Below, piece after piece: positions 25,850 to 35,656 of a DNA stretch of 64,000 bases; position 1 is the stretch's first letter, and every line of letters starts with the position of its first letter. The notes below the pieces were generated by a model that worked only from the letters and a program-made list of their open reading frames with translations, searched no databases and had not been told where the DNA came from. Source of the DNA: Pseudomonas sp. GV085 (GTDB lineage: Bacteria > Pseudomonadota > Gammaproteobacteria > Pseudomonadales > Pseudomonadaceae); the NCBI RefSeq assembly GCF_003050925.1, contig NZ_QAOV01000002.1:124001-188000 (forward strand), given 5' to 3'. A program made the position numbers and the translations under genes.

Positions 25850-26647
25850 TTATTGGTGCTGAACCTGAAACAGGGACGTTACCTGTACCCGAGCCAGCAT
25901 CGACTCAGCCCCGCCGCCACGACGCATACCGCGTACCGGACAAGCGTCCAGATAGTCCAGACCCACCGCCAGTTTCAAATGGCGTTCAGGCCGGGCCAAC
26001 CGATTCGTCACGTCGAAGCTGTACCAGCCATCGTCGAACCACGCTTCGGCCCAAGCATGACTGGCCAAGTGATTTTCATCTTCAGTACACAGGTAGCCAG
26101 AGACATAACGTGCGGGAATTCCCAGGCTGCGGGCGCAGGCCAGGAAAGCATGGGTGTGGTCCTGGCACACCCCTCCTCCGCCCGCAAACGCCTCGGCTGC
26201 GGTGGTATCCACCGTGGTCGCGCCCGGGTTGTAGACCATGTGGTCGGCCAGGCCATGCATCAGGTCAATCAGCGCCGCCCGATCACGCCGCGTGCCGCAG
26301 TGCTGCACGGCAAAGGCATTCAGGGCATCGTCCGCTTTGGTCAGGAGACTGGTGCGCAAAAACGGCAAAGGCGATTGGCTGTCGCGTTCAAACTCCCGGT
26401 CCGGGTCGATTTCCACCTGACCATAAGCCGTCAGCACCAGGGCTCCGTGGGGCTCGTCCATCGTCAAGACGTGCAGAATGTTGCCGTAAGGATCGAACTG
26501 GCTGCGGACCAGGCGCGGTAATTCCAGGTGCCATTCCAGGATGCGCTGGCGCTCACTGTTCTGCGGTGTCAGGCGCAGGAACTGGATGCTGGTGCAGACT
26601 TCATCGGCATAGCTGTAGGTAGTGTCGTGGCGTATGGACAGTTTCAT
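25850..26647 (-). CDS. transglutaminase-like cysteine protease of the Anbu cassette (265 aa)
   Basis: An N-terminal beta domain (MKLSIRHDTTYSYADEV) precedes the papain-like transglutaminase core. The core has catalytic Cys in GGGVCQDHTHAFL (about 164), His in ASHAWAEAWF (about 201) and Asp in FDVTN (about 216). Members act as cytosolic proteases or amide-transferring enzymes. Its ATG overlaps the stop of the alpha-E gene (ATGA), showing co-translation with it. Confidence 0.9.
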   Translation of the reverse strand: MKLSIRHDTTYSYADEVCTSIQFLRLTPQNSERQRILEWHLELPRLVRSQFDPYGNILHVLTMDEPHGALVLTAYGQVEIDPDREFERDSQSPLPFLRTSLLTKADDALNAFAVQHCGTRRDRAALIDLMHGLADHMVYNPGATTVDTTAAEAFAGGGGVCQDHTHAFLACARSLGIPARYVSGYLCTEDENHLASHAWAEAWFDDGWYSFDVTNRLARPERHLKLAVGLDYLDACPVRGMRRGGGAESMLARVQVTSLFQVQHQ

Positions 26648-27594
26648 ACGACCTCCAGATAGGATTCGTGAACGGTCTGACCGAGATGGCGAACCTGGGA
26701 GATGAAATCAGTCAGCCACAGGTGCAGACCGAAGCCGAGAATCTCGTCGATCCCGGTGTAACGCAGCCGCGCATTCAGTTCTGCGGCCAGGCGTTGGGCC
26801 GGACGACCGTTGTTGCCTGGCAGGCTGGCGAGGATCTGGTCCAGTTCCTCGATGCAGGCGTGCAGCGAGCGTGGCACATTGCCGCGCAACAGCAGCATTT
26901 CGGAAACCTGCTCGGCGCCGGGCGCATTGCGGTAGATCTCGTTGAACGCCTCGAACGACGACAGCGCCCGCAACAACGCGCTCCACTGGTAGTAGCCCCG
27001 AGCCGAGTTATCACTCACCTCCTCCGACTCTTCGCCGAACATTTCGTAGCGTGCATCCAGCAGACGCAGAGTGTTGTCGGCCCGTTCGAGGAAGGTGCCC
27101 AGGCGAATGAAGCAGTAGGCATCGTTGCGCATGATCGTGCCTGAGGTCGCCCCGCGAAACAGGTGCGAGCGCTCCTTGACCCACTCGCAGAAATGGCTGA
27201 TGCCGTATCGACCCAGACCATTGCTGGCGATATTGCGCATTTCCAGCCAGGTGGCGTTGATGTTCTCCCACATATCGGCAGTGATACGTCCGCGCACGGC
27301 GTGAGCATTGGACCGAGCCGCCTGCAGGCAGCAATAGATACTGTCGGGGTTGGTTTCATCCAGCGCGAAGAAGTGCAGCATGCGCTCGGTGTTGAGTTCG
27401 CCGTAGCGTTCGTTGTAGTCGTCCAGCGTGCCGGCGGCCAATAGCGACATCGCCAGCTCGGCGCGGCCATCGGTGCGCCCGGCCTGGGGCATCAGCGACA
27501 GCGAGTAACTGACTTCGAGCATGCGCGCCAGGTTTTCGGCGCGCTCCAGGTAACGGGACATCCAGTAGAGGTCCGAAGCGGTTCTTGAAAGCAT
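26644..27594 (-). CDS. alpha-E domain protein of the Anbu cassette (316 aa)
   Basis: The product begins MLSRTASDLYWMSRYLERAE, the hallmark N terminus of the all-helical alpha-E family (DUF403). It occurs almost always with a circularly permuted ATP-grasp enzyme and a transglutaminase. Length is typical. The gene lies 3 nt after the ATP-grasp stop and overlaps the transglutaminase start by 4 nt. Its biochemical role is unproven; a partner or scaffold for the ATP-grasp ligase is the usual proposal. Confidence 0.9.
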   Translation of the reverse strand: MLSRTASDLYWMSRYLERAENLARMLEVSYSLSLMPQAGRTDGRAELAMSLLAAGTLDDYNERYGELNTERMLHFFALDETNPDSIYCCLQAARSNAHAVRGRITADMWENINATWLEMRNIASNGLGRYGISHFCEWVKERSHLFRGATSGTIMRNDAYCFIRLGTFLERADNTLRLLDARYEMFGEESEEVSDNSARGYYQWSALLRALSSFEAFNEIYRNAPGAEQVSEMLLLRGNVPRSLHACIEELDQILASLPGNNGRPAQRLAAELNARLRYTGIDEILGFGLHLWLTDFISQVRHLGQTVHESYLEVV

Positions 27595-27597
27595 GTC

Positions 27598-29007
27598 TTA
27601 GTCCTCCACTACCCAAGTGTCTTTGGTGCCGCCGCCCTGAGACGAGTTCACCACCAGCGAGCCTTCGCGCAATGCCACGCGGGTCAGGCCACCGGGCACC
27701 AGACGGGTTTCACTGCCCGACAACACAAACGGGCGCAGGTCAATGTGGCGTGGAGCGATGCCGTTTTCGACAAAGGTTGGGCACGTCGACAGGCACAGGG
27801 TTGGTTGGGCTATGTAGGCTTCAGGGCGCGCCTTGAGACGCCGGCGGAAGTCCTCGATTTCCGCCGCCGTGGCGGCCGGGCCGACGAGCATCCCGTAGCC
27901 GCCGGAACCTTGGGTTTCCTTGACCACCAGTTCGGGCAGATGAGCCAGCACATGGGACAGCTCTTCGGGTTTGCGGCATTGCCAGGTTGGCACGTTCTTG
28001 AGGATCGGTTCCTCGCTGAGGTAGAAGCGGATCATGTCGTCGACATAGGGATAGATCGATTTGTCGTCGGCCACACCGGTGCCGACGGCGTTCGCCAGCA
28101 CCACATTGCCCGAGCGGTAAGCGGCAATCAGGCCTGGCACACCGAGCATGGAGTCCGGGTTGAAGGACAGCGGATCGAGGAACGCATCGTCGAGACGGCG
28201 ATAGATCACATCCACCTGTTTCGGGCCAGCGGTGGTGCGCATGTAGACATGATCGTCACGGACAAACAGATCGGCGCCTTCCACCAGCTCCACACCCATT
28301 TCACGGGCCAGGAACGCGTGTTCGAAGTAAGCACTGTTGAAGCGACCCGGGGTCAGCACCACGGCAGTGGGGTTGTCCAGGGGGCTGGAGCTCTTGAGGG
28401 TGTCCAGCAGCAGGTTGGGGTAGTGATCGATGGGCGCCACACGCTGGGCGGCGAAGAGTTCGGGGAACAAGCGCATCATCATCTTGCGGTCTTCGAGCAT
28501 GTAGCTGACGCCGCTGGGGGTGCGCAGATTGTCTTCCAGCACGTAGTAACTGCCATCACCGTCGCGGACCAGATCGACCCCGGAGATATGGGCATAAATG
28601 CCGCGGTGCAGATTCAGGCCCTGCATGGCGACCTGATAACCCTCGTTGGCCAACACCTGTTCGGCCGGAATAATGCCCTCCTTGAGAATGCGTTGCCCGT
28701 GGTAGATGTCGTCCAGGAACATGTTCAATGCCTGGACCCGCTGAATGCAGCCACGCTCGACCATTTGCCATTCACTGGCCTTGATGCTGCGTGGAATGAT
28801 GTCGAACGGAATCAACCGCTCTGTGCCCTGCTCGTCCCCGTATAAGGTGAAGGTGATGCCGGCTCGGTGGAACAACAGGTCGGCTTCGCGACGACGTTGA
28901 TCCAGCAACTCCAGAGGTGTGTCCGCCAACCAACGTGCGAACTCCTGGTAATGTGGGCGGCAACCACCACTCGCATCATACATTTCGTTAAAAAAAGCTT
29001 GGGACAT
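27598..29007 (-). CDS. circularly permuted type 2 ATP-grasp protein of the Anbu cassette (469 aa)
   Basis: Landmarks include YVLEDNLRTPSGVSYMLEDR, YRRLDDAFLDPL and ELVVKETQGSGGYGM, which match the circularly permuted ATP-grasp family that forms peptide-like amide bonds using ATP. The last residues include NSSQGGGTKDTWVVED, also typical. AAGGAG stands 8 nt before the ATG. It is the first gene of the four-gene leftward cassette, so the operon promoter should lie in the following 750-bp gap. Confidence 0.9.
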   Translation of the reverse strand: MSQAFFNEMYDASGGCRPHYQEFARWLADTPLELLDQRRREADLLFHRAGITFTLYGDEQGTERLIPFDIIPRSIKASEWQMVERGCIQRVQALNMFLDDIYHGQRILKEGIIPAEQVLANEGYQVAMQGLNLHRGIYAHISGVDLVRDGDGSYYVLEDNLRTPSGVSYMLEDRKMMMRLFPELFAAQRVAPIDHYPNLLLDTLKSSSPLDNPTAVVLTPGRFNSAYFEHAFLAREMGVELVEGADLFVRDDHVYMRTTAGPKQVDVIYRRLDDAFLDPLSFNPDSMLGVPGLIAAYRSGNVVLANAVGTGVADDKSIYPYVDDMIRFYLSEEPILKNVPTWQCRKPEELSHVLAHLPELVVKETQGSGGYGMLVGPAATAAEIEDFRRRLKARPEAYIAQPTLCLSTCPTFVENGIAPRHIDLRPFVLSGSETRLVPGGLTRVALREGSLVVNSSQGGGTKDTWVVED

Positions 29008-29763
29008 ACCCTACTCCTTGCCACGATACAGACGGCATTTTCTTATAACTTCGCTATTTCAATAAAATTAGGCCTTACGTTGTTTAGTGAGTACTGTTTC
29101 TGTTGAGCACCTCAGTGTGCGTCGTTAACTTCCTGTCCCATGCGAAAATAAATTCCTCATGATTTCGGCAATCTATTGACGCGTTCCGACGCCAGAGATT
29201 TTGCCTTTCTGATTTGATTTCTGGCGCCCAATTTATAACGCTCCCCATTATCTTTTTCGTAGAAAACCACACTTTCGGTGATTTGAAAGTACTTTTGCAA
29301 AGGCTGTGCCTAAGTAGTGTTACAGGTGGCAAAAAGGCAAAAACCCTTCAGTAAAGATACCTTTGCGACATATTGTGTCACTTTTGAGCCGAAAACCGTA
29401 AAGCTTACTGAAACGGTTTTTCCACTTGTAACTTGCACAACTCTGAAGCGTACGAAAACGGTGCAATTAGCAACTCAAGTGAGTTTTGTGCCCTATAAGC
29501 GGGAAATTTCTACTCACTGTTTTTATTGCCCTTGTAATACAAAGCCTCCCGCGCAGCACGATGATTAATGGCGACGCACTACTAATGATCACAAAAACGC
29601 ACCAAGATCTGACGACTGGAGCGAAAACGCCAAGTCATGATGCAAAAAAGCATGCAAGAGAGACGGCCAACCCCTGAGGTATTGCCGTACGTGTAGAGGA
29701 GTAGACTTACTGCGGATTATTCGAGAAATTTCCGGGTTAGGGTCACCGACGGCATAGTCGGGG
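29008..29763. other. AT-rich intergenic stretch between Anbu operon and MFS gene
   Basis: It must hold the promoter of the Anbu operon near 29010-29100. The remainder is AT-richer than its neighbours. A rightward frame (29317-29568) and smaller ones lack a ribosome site and typical composition. No repeat, tRNA or hairpin terminator stands out. Confidence 0.4.
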
Positions 29764-31062
29764 TCATCGGGCCACCTCGCTGCCATCCGCCAAGGATGAC
29801 GACGAAGAGCCGTCTTCCCTGTTCGCCTGTACGACTTCGTTATCCTTGGGGGCTAGCAGCACAATTGCCCCCACGATCACTTCGAAAATCCCGGCACCGA
29901 CAATCACCAGGCCGGTTTCAAAGCGGGCATACAGCTCAGCACCGCAGGCACCGGCAATCAGAATCGACGCGCCCAGCGCCGCAAAACGCAGCCGTGCCAG
30001 CCCGGCGATTTCGCTTTGTCTGAACCGGGTTTGAATCAGCAGAATGAAGGAGATGTCGATCAGTGGCCCGCCGAGTGCCGCAAGACTTGCGCCGACCATC
30101 ATCCCCGTCAGGACGTGTTCCGGTGGCAGGTACAGCACCGCCGCACCGATGATCGCGATGCCCAGGCCGTTAACCACGGAACCGAAGGTAAACCCGTGAT
30201 ACAAGCGACGGATCTGCAGATTGCCCACAACAAAAATGGAGATCAGGTTCCCTGCCCCGTAAGCCCCCATGATCAGGCCGTAGGCAGCAAAACCCTGTAC
30301 GCCGAATCCCTGGATATCGTATTTGACGACTGCCAGCGCCATGCCGATCGATATACCCACACTCCAGGCAACATTGCCCAGTCCCGCACACACATACACC
30401 GCCTGCATCTGGCTGCGTCCCGCAAGACTTCTCCAACCGGCGGTAAATCCGGCACGCCGGCTTGTTGCCTTGACAGGTTGGCGCGGCAACGCCTTGCCCA
30501 ACTTCATGACCGCCCACGCGGAGATCAGGAAGGTGATGCTGTTCAGGGTAAACAGATGCTCGATCGGAATCAGCAGCGTAATCGCCGCTGCCAGCATTGG
30601 CCCGATCACCCGGGCGACCCGGATGATCGCATCGAACAGCGCGTTGACCGATTGCAGCTGGTCCGGCGCCGCGGCAATCCGTGGAAGACTGGCGCGCAGC
30701 GCCGGCTCGAACAACGAGTTGACGATCATCATGAGCATGAGCGGCACCGCCAGCATCCACAGACTCATGATGCCGAGCCCCCAAGCAAGCACCGGAATCA
30801 AGGCAAGCCCGGCCCGTGCCAGGTCGGCGCCGATCATCGTGCGACGGTGGTCCCAGCGCTCAGCCCATATTCCTCCCAGCAAAGCACCGGCCAACGCGGC
30901 AGCACCGCGTAAAGCACTGAGCCAGCTTGCATCGGTTCCGGCGATCTGCACCGCCATCCAGGCGATGGCAATCGCGAAGAGTTCGTCACCGATCGAAGAA
31001 AGCGCCAACCCTCCCCACAGCAAGGCTACGGGCCGCTGAAGCAACGGCCTGAACAATTTCAT
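29764..31062 (-). CDS. MFS transporter (432 aa)
   Basis: Twelve hydrophobic segments are apparent. Between TM2 and TM3 the sequence GGIWAERWDHRRTM is the MFS motif A loop (GxxxDRxGRR type). The fold and length fit the drug- or siderophore-exporter (DHA3/EntS-like) group. The C-terminal cytoplasmic tail is polar and Ser-rich. The substrate cannot be read from the sequence. It faces away from the LysR gene, which lies 125 nt upstream on the same strand and may control it. Confidence 0.85.
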   Translation of the reverse strand: MKLFRPLLQRPVALLWGGLALSSIGDELFAIAIAWMAVQIAGTDASWLSALRGAAALAGALLGGIWAERWDHRRTMIGADLARAGLALIPVLAWGLGIMSLWMLAVPLMLMMIVNSLFEPALRASLPRIAAAPDQLQSVNALFDAIIRVARVIGPMLAAAITLLIPIEHLFTLNSITFLISAWAVMKLGKALPRQPVKATSRRAGFTAGWRSLAGRSQMQAVYVCAGLGNVAWSVGISIGMALAVVKYDIQGFGVQGFAAYGLIMGAYGAGNLISIFVVGNLQIRRLYHGFTFGSVVNGLGIAIIGAAVLYLPPEHVLTGMMVGASLAALGGPLIDISFILLIQTRFRQSEIAGLARLRFAALGASILIAGACGAELYARFETGLVIVGAGIFEVIVGAIVLLAPKDNEVVQANREDGSSSSSLADGSEVAR

Positions 31063-31187
31063 ATCATCAACTCCGCACAGTCACTCAACAGGTTTGAAAA
31101 AAGCCTGTCGTCTCGTTACTCGTTGGTTGGAAACGATATGCCTCTCGCCCTGTGATCCAACCGGTTCGCGTCAATAGAGGTTTTTAG

Positions 31188-32093
31188 CTAGGGCATAAAC
31201 CCAGGTAACTGCCCCACCCGCTCGGCCAGATATTGCATCAGTAATCGCGTACGCAGTGCGCGGTAGCGGCGCTCGGGATAAATCAGAAAAGCGTCGTTTG
31301 GCGGGCCATTCCACTCGGGCAGAACACGTACCAACTGCCCGCCTTCAAGCAGGTCACTGACAAGCCAGGCCGGGGTGATGCAGAGCCCGGCGCCCTGCAG
31401 AAGACCGTCGCGAATGGCCAATGAGCTGTTGGTTCGATAGCGCCCCTGAATCGTGACGCTTACCTGCTCACCCAGAGGGCCATTGAGTTGCAGACGATCG
31501 CCTGCAGTCAACCACGCAAACCGCAGGAAATTGTGGTCACTCAGGTCTGCCGGGCTTTTCAAGGGGGAATGCTGGCGCAGGTATTCAGGGGCTGCCACCA
31601 GATACCGCGGTGAGGTCGCTATGCGTCGGGCGACGGCGTTCGGTGGCAAGCTGCCTCCCAGGCGCAGGGCCAGGTCGACATTTTCCTCAGTGAGATCGAC
31701 GAAACGATCATTGAGGATCAGCTCCACTTCAATGGCCGGATACTGCTCCATGAACGACAACAGCAACGCATTCAGACGCAACACTCCCAGACTGACTGGA
31801 ACGTTGATGCGTAGAAAACCCTCGGGGCGTTCGGTCAGACCGCGCACCTCTGCAACAGCTTCGCTGTACTCCTCCAGCACGCCTTTGGCACGTTCGTAGA
31901 AACGCTTTCCCGGTTCGGTAGGTGTCAGCCCGGTCGTGCCCCGAATCAGCAGGCGGGCTCCCAATTGCTTTTCCAGAGCGGCGATCAGCTTGCTGACCGT
32001 GGGCTGGGTGCTGCCCGACTCACGGGCGGCAGATGACAGACTTCCTAGCTCGACGGCGCGGACGAAACACTGCATCGCCTTAAGATTGTCCAT
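31188..32093 (-). CDS. LysR-family transcriptional regulator (301 aa)
   Basis: The winged helix-turn-helix occupies residues 1-60 (FVRAVELGSLSSAARESGST, then QPTVSKLIAALEKQLG). The substrate-binding domain follows, of the CrgA-like type (RLGGSLPPNAVARRI; GLCITPAWLV). I start at the ATG of MDNLKAM (32093); a longer frame from 32180 adds an implausible leader. It is divergent from the SGNH hydrolase gene, so that gene is the natural target. Confidence 0.85.
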   Translation of the reverse strand: MDNLKAMQCFVRAVELGSLSSAARESGSTQPTVSKLIAALEKQLGARLLIRGTTGLTPTEPGKRFYERAKGVLEEYSEAVAEVRGLTERPEGFLRINVPVSLGVLRLNALLLSFMEQYPAIEVELILNDRFVDLTEENVDLALRLGGSLPPNAVARRIATSPRYLVAAPEYLRQHSPLKSPADLSDHNFLRFAWLTAGDRLQLNGPLGEQVSVTIQGRYRTNSSLAIRDGLLQGAGLCITPAWLVSDLLEGGQLVRVLPEWNGPPNDAFLIYPERRYRALRTRLLMQYLAERVGQLPGFMP

Positions 32094-32203
32094 GGGTATT
32101 CGATTCAGGAATGGGCTGTATGGGATTTCCCCTTCTATCACACTCATTTTGAATAGACCAATCTGGCCTTCCTGAACCATTTACCGACCAGGGAGAAACC
32201 TGG

Positions 32204-33442
32204 ATGACTGCCCTTCGCTCGAGAATACCCTTGTCTCTCGCATTGACTGCCCTGCTTGCCGCAAGCCCTGTCATGGCAACGGAAAACTGGGTCACCACCT
32301 GGATGGCCAGCCCTCAACCCACCTGGGGCAATGAGTTGCCGCTGCCCACGCGAATTCCCCAAGCACTGGCCGATAGCACGATCCACCAGACAGTGCGCAT
32401 CAGCAGCGGCGGCAGCCGTATACGCGTGGTGGTTTCCAATGAGTATGGCCGGCAACCGTTGGTCATCGGTGCCGCGCGTGTCGCCCTCATAGAAGGTACC
32501 GATCACATTCGCGCGGGCTCCGGGCACAGCCTGACGTTCAGCGATCAGGAGCAGGTCAGCGTCGCTGCGGGCGAAACGCGGATCAGTGACCCGATAGACC
32601 TGGCAGTGCCAGCACTCAGTGAGCTTGCGATCTCTCTTTATCTGCCGCAGCACACGCCGTTGACGACCTTCCACTGGGATGGCAAACAAACGGCATTCAT
32701 CACACCCGGAAAACAGGTCAACGCTCAGCGGCTGGAAGGCCGCGAGCAGGTGGAGGCGCGGCTGTTTCTCAGTGACATTCTGGTGGACGCACCGCCCGAC
32801 ACCCATGCGCTCGTGGTGCTCGGCGACTCCATTACCGACGGCAATGGCTCGACCCTGGACAGCAATCGACGCTGGACGGACTTCCTCGCCCAGCGCTTGA
32901 TTACACAGAAGCTCGCCATACTCAATGCCGGCATCTCCGGGGCTCGTCTGCTCGAGGATGGCATGGGGGTCAGCGCGCTGGCACGTTTCGAGCGTGATGT
33001 GCTGGTCAAACCCGGGGTAAAAACGGTGGTTCTGATGCTCGGCATCAATGACATCAGTTGGCCGGGCAGCTCCTTCGAACCAGACAGGCTCGTGCCGCCC
33101 AAGGAAAAACTGATTGCTGGCTATCGTCAATTGATCGATCAAGCGCACCGGAACAACATTCGCATCATTGGAACAACGCTGATGCCCGTCGAAGGCGCGC
33201 TGGATGGAACGATCGTGAAGAATTATCACAGCCCGGAAAAAGAACAATTGCGCCAGGCGATCAACCACTGGATACGAACCAGTCACGCCTTCGACGCAGT
33301 GATCGACTTCGATCTCCTGACCCGCGATCCTGAACACCCCACTCGCTTGCTGCCACTTATTGATTCGGGAGACCACCTGCACCCCGGTGATGTTGGCAAC
33401 AAGGCGATGGCGGAGAGTGCCGATCTGAAAATGCTTTTCTAA
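32204..33442 (+). CDS. exported SGNH/GDSL hydrolase (412 aa)
   Basis: A signal peptide (about 1-25, cleavage after VMA) leads to a ~180-residue beta-rich domain. The SGNH hydrolase follows: block I GDSITDG (207-213, nucleophile Ser), block III GIND (280-283) and block V DHLHPGD (Asp390, His393). Such proteins are periplasmic or secreted esterases acting on acetylated sugars or lipids; the substrate is not evident. GGGAG precedes the ATG. It is divergent from the LysR regulator. Confidence 0.85.
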   Translation: MTALRSRIPLSLALTALLAASPVMATENWVTTWMASPQPTWGNELPLPTRIPQALADSTIHQTVRISSGGSRIRVVVSNEYGRQPLVIGAARVALIEGTDHIRAGSGHSLTFSDQEQVSVAAGETRISDPIDLAVPALSELAISLYLPQHTPLTTFHWDGKQTAFITPGKQVNAQRLEGREQVEARLFLSDILVDAPPDTHALVVLGDSITDGNGSTLDSNRRWTDFLAQRLITQKLAILNAGISGARLLEDGMGVSALARFERDVLVKPGVKTVVLMLGINDISWPGSSFEPDRLVPPKEKLIAGYRQLIDQAHRNNIRIIGTTLMPVEGALDGTIVKNYHSPEKEQLRQAINHWIRTSHAFDAVIDFDLLTRDPEHPTRLLPLIDSGDHLHPGDVGNKAMAESADLKMLF

Positions 33443-33772
33443 CACCGTTATCCCGGGACGCAGGATTTCTCAGGCAACCGGCCCACAAGGCGACCCTGTG
33501 CCTGAACACCACAGCACATTCATCCTGGATCTCGCCTATGGCAGAAAAGGCACCATGACGAATCTTATGCGAGCACTCCCCCTCTCCTCCACCTCAATGC
33601 AGTCTCCGATGTGGGAAGGGCACAAACCCACTAGACTTCCGGTGGGTGAAGCACCCTCTACATTTACAACCCGCATTGCCAGGCCAACGACGATGCCTTG
33701 CAGATGGCGCGCGCCTGCATTCCCCACATCGCCATCGTTCACCTGATGGGTACCCTGAGAACGGAGTAATGG
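33443..33772. other. intergenic stretch with a possible coding remnant
   Basis: Just before 33771 a frame reads YIYNPHCQANDDALQMARAC followed by IPHIAIVHLMGTLRTE and stops. This has protein-like composition but no intact start, since stops and frame changes lie upstream. I cannot name the family. It may be the tail of a gene deleted between the hydrolase and the TRIC-type channel. Confidence 0.3.
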
Positions 33773-34381
33773 ATGCTTTATTTTCAGCAAATGTTGGGCA
33801 CCGCCGTGTTTGCCATTACCGGATTGTTGGCTATCCAAAAGGTAGGTGTCGATCTGTTCGGGGCAGTAGTGCTGGGCATCATCACTGCTATTGGTGGTGG
33901 CACCATTCGAGACCTACTGCTCGATCAACCGATTTTCTGGATTGCAGACTTCAACTACATCTGGGTCGCGTTGCTTACATCACTACTGGCATTTTTTCTC
34001 ACCAATAGATTGCACAAACGCTATCAGCTATTGCTGTATCTCGACGGTTTTGCGGCCGCACTGTTCGGATTAGTCGCTACTGAGAAAGTGATGGCATTAC
34101 AGCTTGGTGCACCTTTGGCGGTGATGATGGGCGTGCTGACCAGTATTGGAGGTGGCATAGCGCGTGATGTGCTAGCCGGCAGGGCCTCGTTGTTGATGTC
34201 ACGTGAGATCTACGCCACGCCAGTCCTGCTGGGGTGCACCTTGTATGTCTTGCTGCGCGATACATTTCCGTCAATCCGGATCGCTGGTTGGATCGCTTTG
34301 ATATTCACCTCAGGATTCAGGTTTCTCGCTATCTACAAGGAGCTCCAAATGCCAGCGATTTTCTCCACCAGGCAGAGGTAA
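33773..34381 (+). CDS. TRIC / UPF0126-family membrane channel (202 aa)
   Basis: There are seven hydrophobic segments in two repeated halves, each with the family signature: GIITAIGGGTIRDLLLDQ (about 35-52) and GVLTSIGGGIARDVLAGR (about 121-138). These glycine-rich kinked helices line the pore in bacterial trimeric intracellular cation channels. It lies in the inner membrane and conducts cations such as K+. GGAG stands 6 nt before the ATG. Confidence 0.9.
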   Translation: MLYFQQMLGTAVFAITGLLAIQKVGVDLFGAVVLGIITAIGGGTIRDLLLDQPIFWIADFNYIWVALLTSLLAFFLTNRLHKRYQLLLYLDGFAAALFGLVATEKVMALQLGAPLAVMMGVLTSIGGGIARDVLAGRASLLMSREIYATPVLLGCTLYVLLRDTFPSIRIAGWIALIFTSGFRFLAIYKELQMPAIFSTRQR

Positions 34382-34498
34382 GCTTGACGCTGATATTCGT
34401 TAACTGCGACGAATGGAGCTTCTACGGTAACCGTCCGACCAACACATCTTCCTGATCCCCGCATTTAAGGCTACGGGGTCTGCCTTTGTCGATGTCAG

Positions 34499-34852
34499 CT
34501 ACGCGGATCGAGCTTCGGTTCTAGACCCTTTGATGGCATCAATTACGTCTTGAGCGAGCGCCATAACTGTCGTTGTACTGATTTCAATCCGACTGATAAT
34601 GTCTTCTCTCGGGCCCTGCTTCCAGGCAGCGCTTGCGTAAAAAACATCTTGAGATACTTGGCGATGGCTCTCGCTTTCATAGGCGCGAATCAGGTGATAG
34701 CTGTCACAATCATGCAATGAGCCGCCATAAGAAACGACATCCATGCCAGCTTCCAGGTGAAGCGGAACACTTACATCCTGCATTATTCGATGAAAATCCA
34801 ATCCCGATCCTGGCTTTAAGGTGTACATCAGGATTTCAATAATTCGAGTCAT
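34499..34852 (-). CDS. NIPSNAP-family protein (117 aa)
   Basis: IIEILMYTLKPGSGLDFHRI at the N terminus and the later HLIRAYESESHRQVSQDVFY region fit the dimeric alpha/beta-barrel NIPSNAP family (EthD-like fold). AGGGAAG precedes the ATG. Function in bacteria is unknown; a small-molecule-binding role is usual for the fold. It stands alone between the TRIC gene and the IS66 scar. Confidence 0.7.
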   Translation of the reverse strand: MTRIIEILMYTLKPGSGLDFHRIMQDVSVPLHLEAGMDVVSYGGSLHDCDSYHLIRAYESESHRQVSQDVFYASAAWKQGPREDIISRIEISTTTVMALAQDVIDAIKGSRTEARSA

Positions 34853-34881
34853 TCCAAGTCTTCCCTGTGGAGTTTCAACGT

Positions 34882-34990
34882 GAGCATCCGTACATCCCGG
34901 CTTACGTTATCAGGCGGGAGTCCAGTTATGCGGCAGCAGCTGCGTAATCTCACTCGCCCGCTGCATCGGCAGGCGTGCGGAGCGAATCAC
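34882..34990 (-). mobile_element. IS66-family transposase 3'-end remnant
   Basis: On the minus strand a fragment reads RLPMQRASEITQLLPHNWTP followed by A and a stop at 34910. This matches the ending of IS66 TnpC proteins (IxxLLPHxW). Directly after the stop come GTAAGCCGGGATGTACGGAT and CTCACG, resembling the IS66 terminal repeat (gtaagc...ccgg). Only ~110 bp remain, so it is a scar of an old insertion. Confidence 0.45.
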
Positions 34991-35391
34991 ACTCGGACTG
35001 GATTGGTGAGCGCTACGTCTCGAGTAGGGCCATTCCAAGCGATGGGTAACAATAGGAATACAACGATAAGGAATGCTACCTGGGACAGGTAGAACGGCTC
35101 CAGCCACTGCTGCTTCAATGCGACGTAGAACGTGTTATGAATTACGTCGACCAATATAATCGTTGCCGTAAGCACGATTCCGGCTCTTGGCTTGATGAAA
35201 AGCAGCAGAGCTGCAAGCGGGTCAAAAAACGTAAGCGCCCCCCAGAAAATACGGCTAGCCAAGTAAGCGCCAGGCCCGTATCCATAGTCCCAGAGCAGTC
35301 CATGCGAAATATCTGCACGGATGTGATTAGCGGTTGCGATGAAAAGGCAGCATGCGAACAAAATTCTGACGGCGAATGACAATCTTTGCAT
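34987..35391 (-). CDS. small integral membrane protein (134 aa)
   Basis: Four hydrophobic segments (about 6-22, 40-60, 68-86 and 103-120) with short polar loops (HGLLWDYGYGPGAYLASRIF; NTFYVALKQQW). There is no recognised domain and no neighbours in the same direction. Its 3' end adjoins the IS66 scar, so the natural C terminus may have been altered. Confidence 0.65.
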   Translation of the reverse strand: MQRLSFAVRILFACCLFIATANHIRADISHGLLWDYGYGPGAYLASRIFWGALTFFDPLAALLLFIKPRAGIVLTATIILVDVIHNTFYVALKQQWLEPFYLSQVAFLIVVFLLLPIAWNGPTRDVALTNPVRV

Positions 35392-35656
35392 AGCGTTATC
35401 TACATTCGTGATCTACGCCCTGCATGATAGCGGGATCGACCAATGGCGCCAGCAGTTGCAATGGGAGGGTGTGATCGCTGAACGCTTACTAACAACCAAG
35501 CGGTCAAGAACATCCAACGCAAGGAGCCGCCCTTAGAAAGTCACACCAATTACCTTCCAAAAGCAGGAAGCACCTCCGTCCCTTCTAGGCATTGCCGGCT
35601 ATACGCCATCCTTCGCCTATGCTGCTTAACTCGCCCCCACTATTTGGAATGGAATC

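Noticed and set aside
27745..28845. 366-codon frame antisense to the ATP-grasp gene
   Set aside because: Opposite an unmistakable conserved gene; composition is that of a shadow frame.
32144..33445. 433-codon frame antisense to the SGNH hydrolase
   Set aside because: The plus-strand gene has signal peptide and all catalytic motifs; the antisense frame is a by-product of GC-rich codon use.
33498..33746. 82-codon frame before the TRIC-type gene
   Set aside because: Composition is unnatural; a different frame carries the protein-like remnant.
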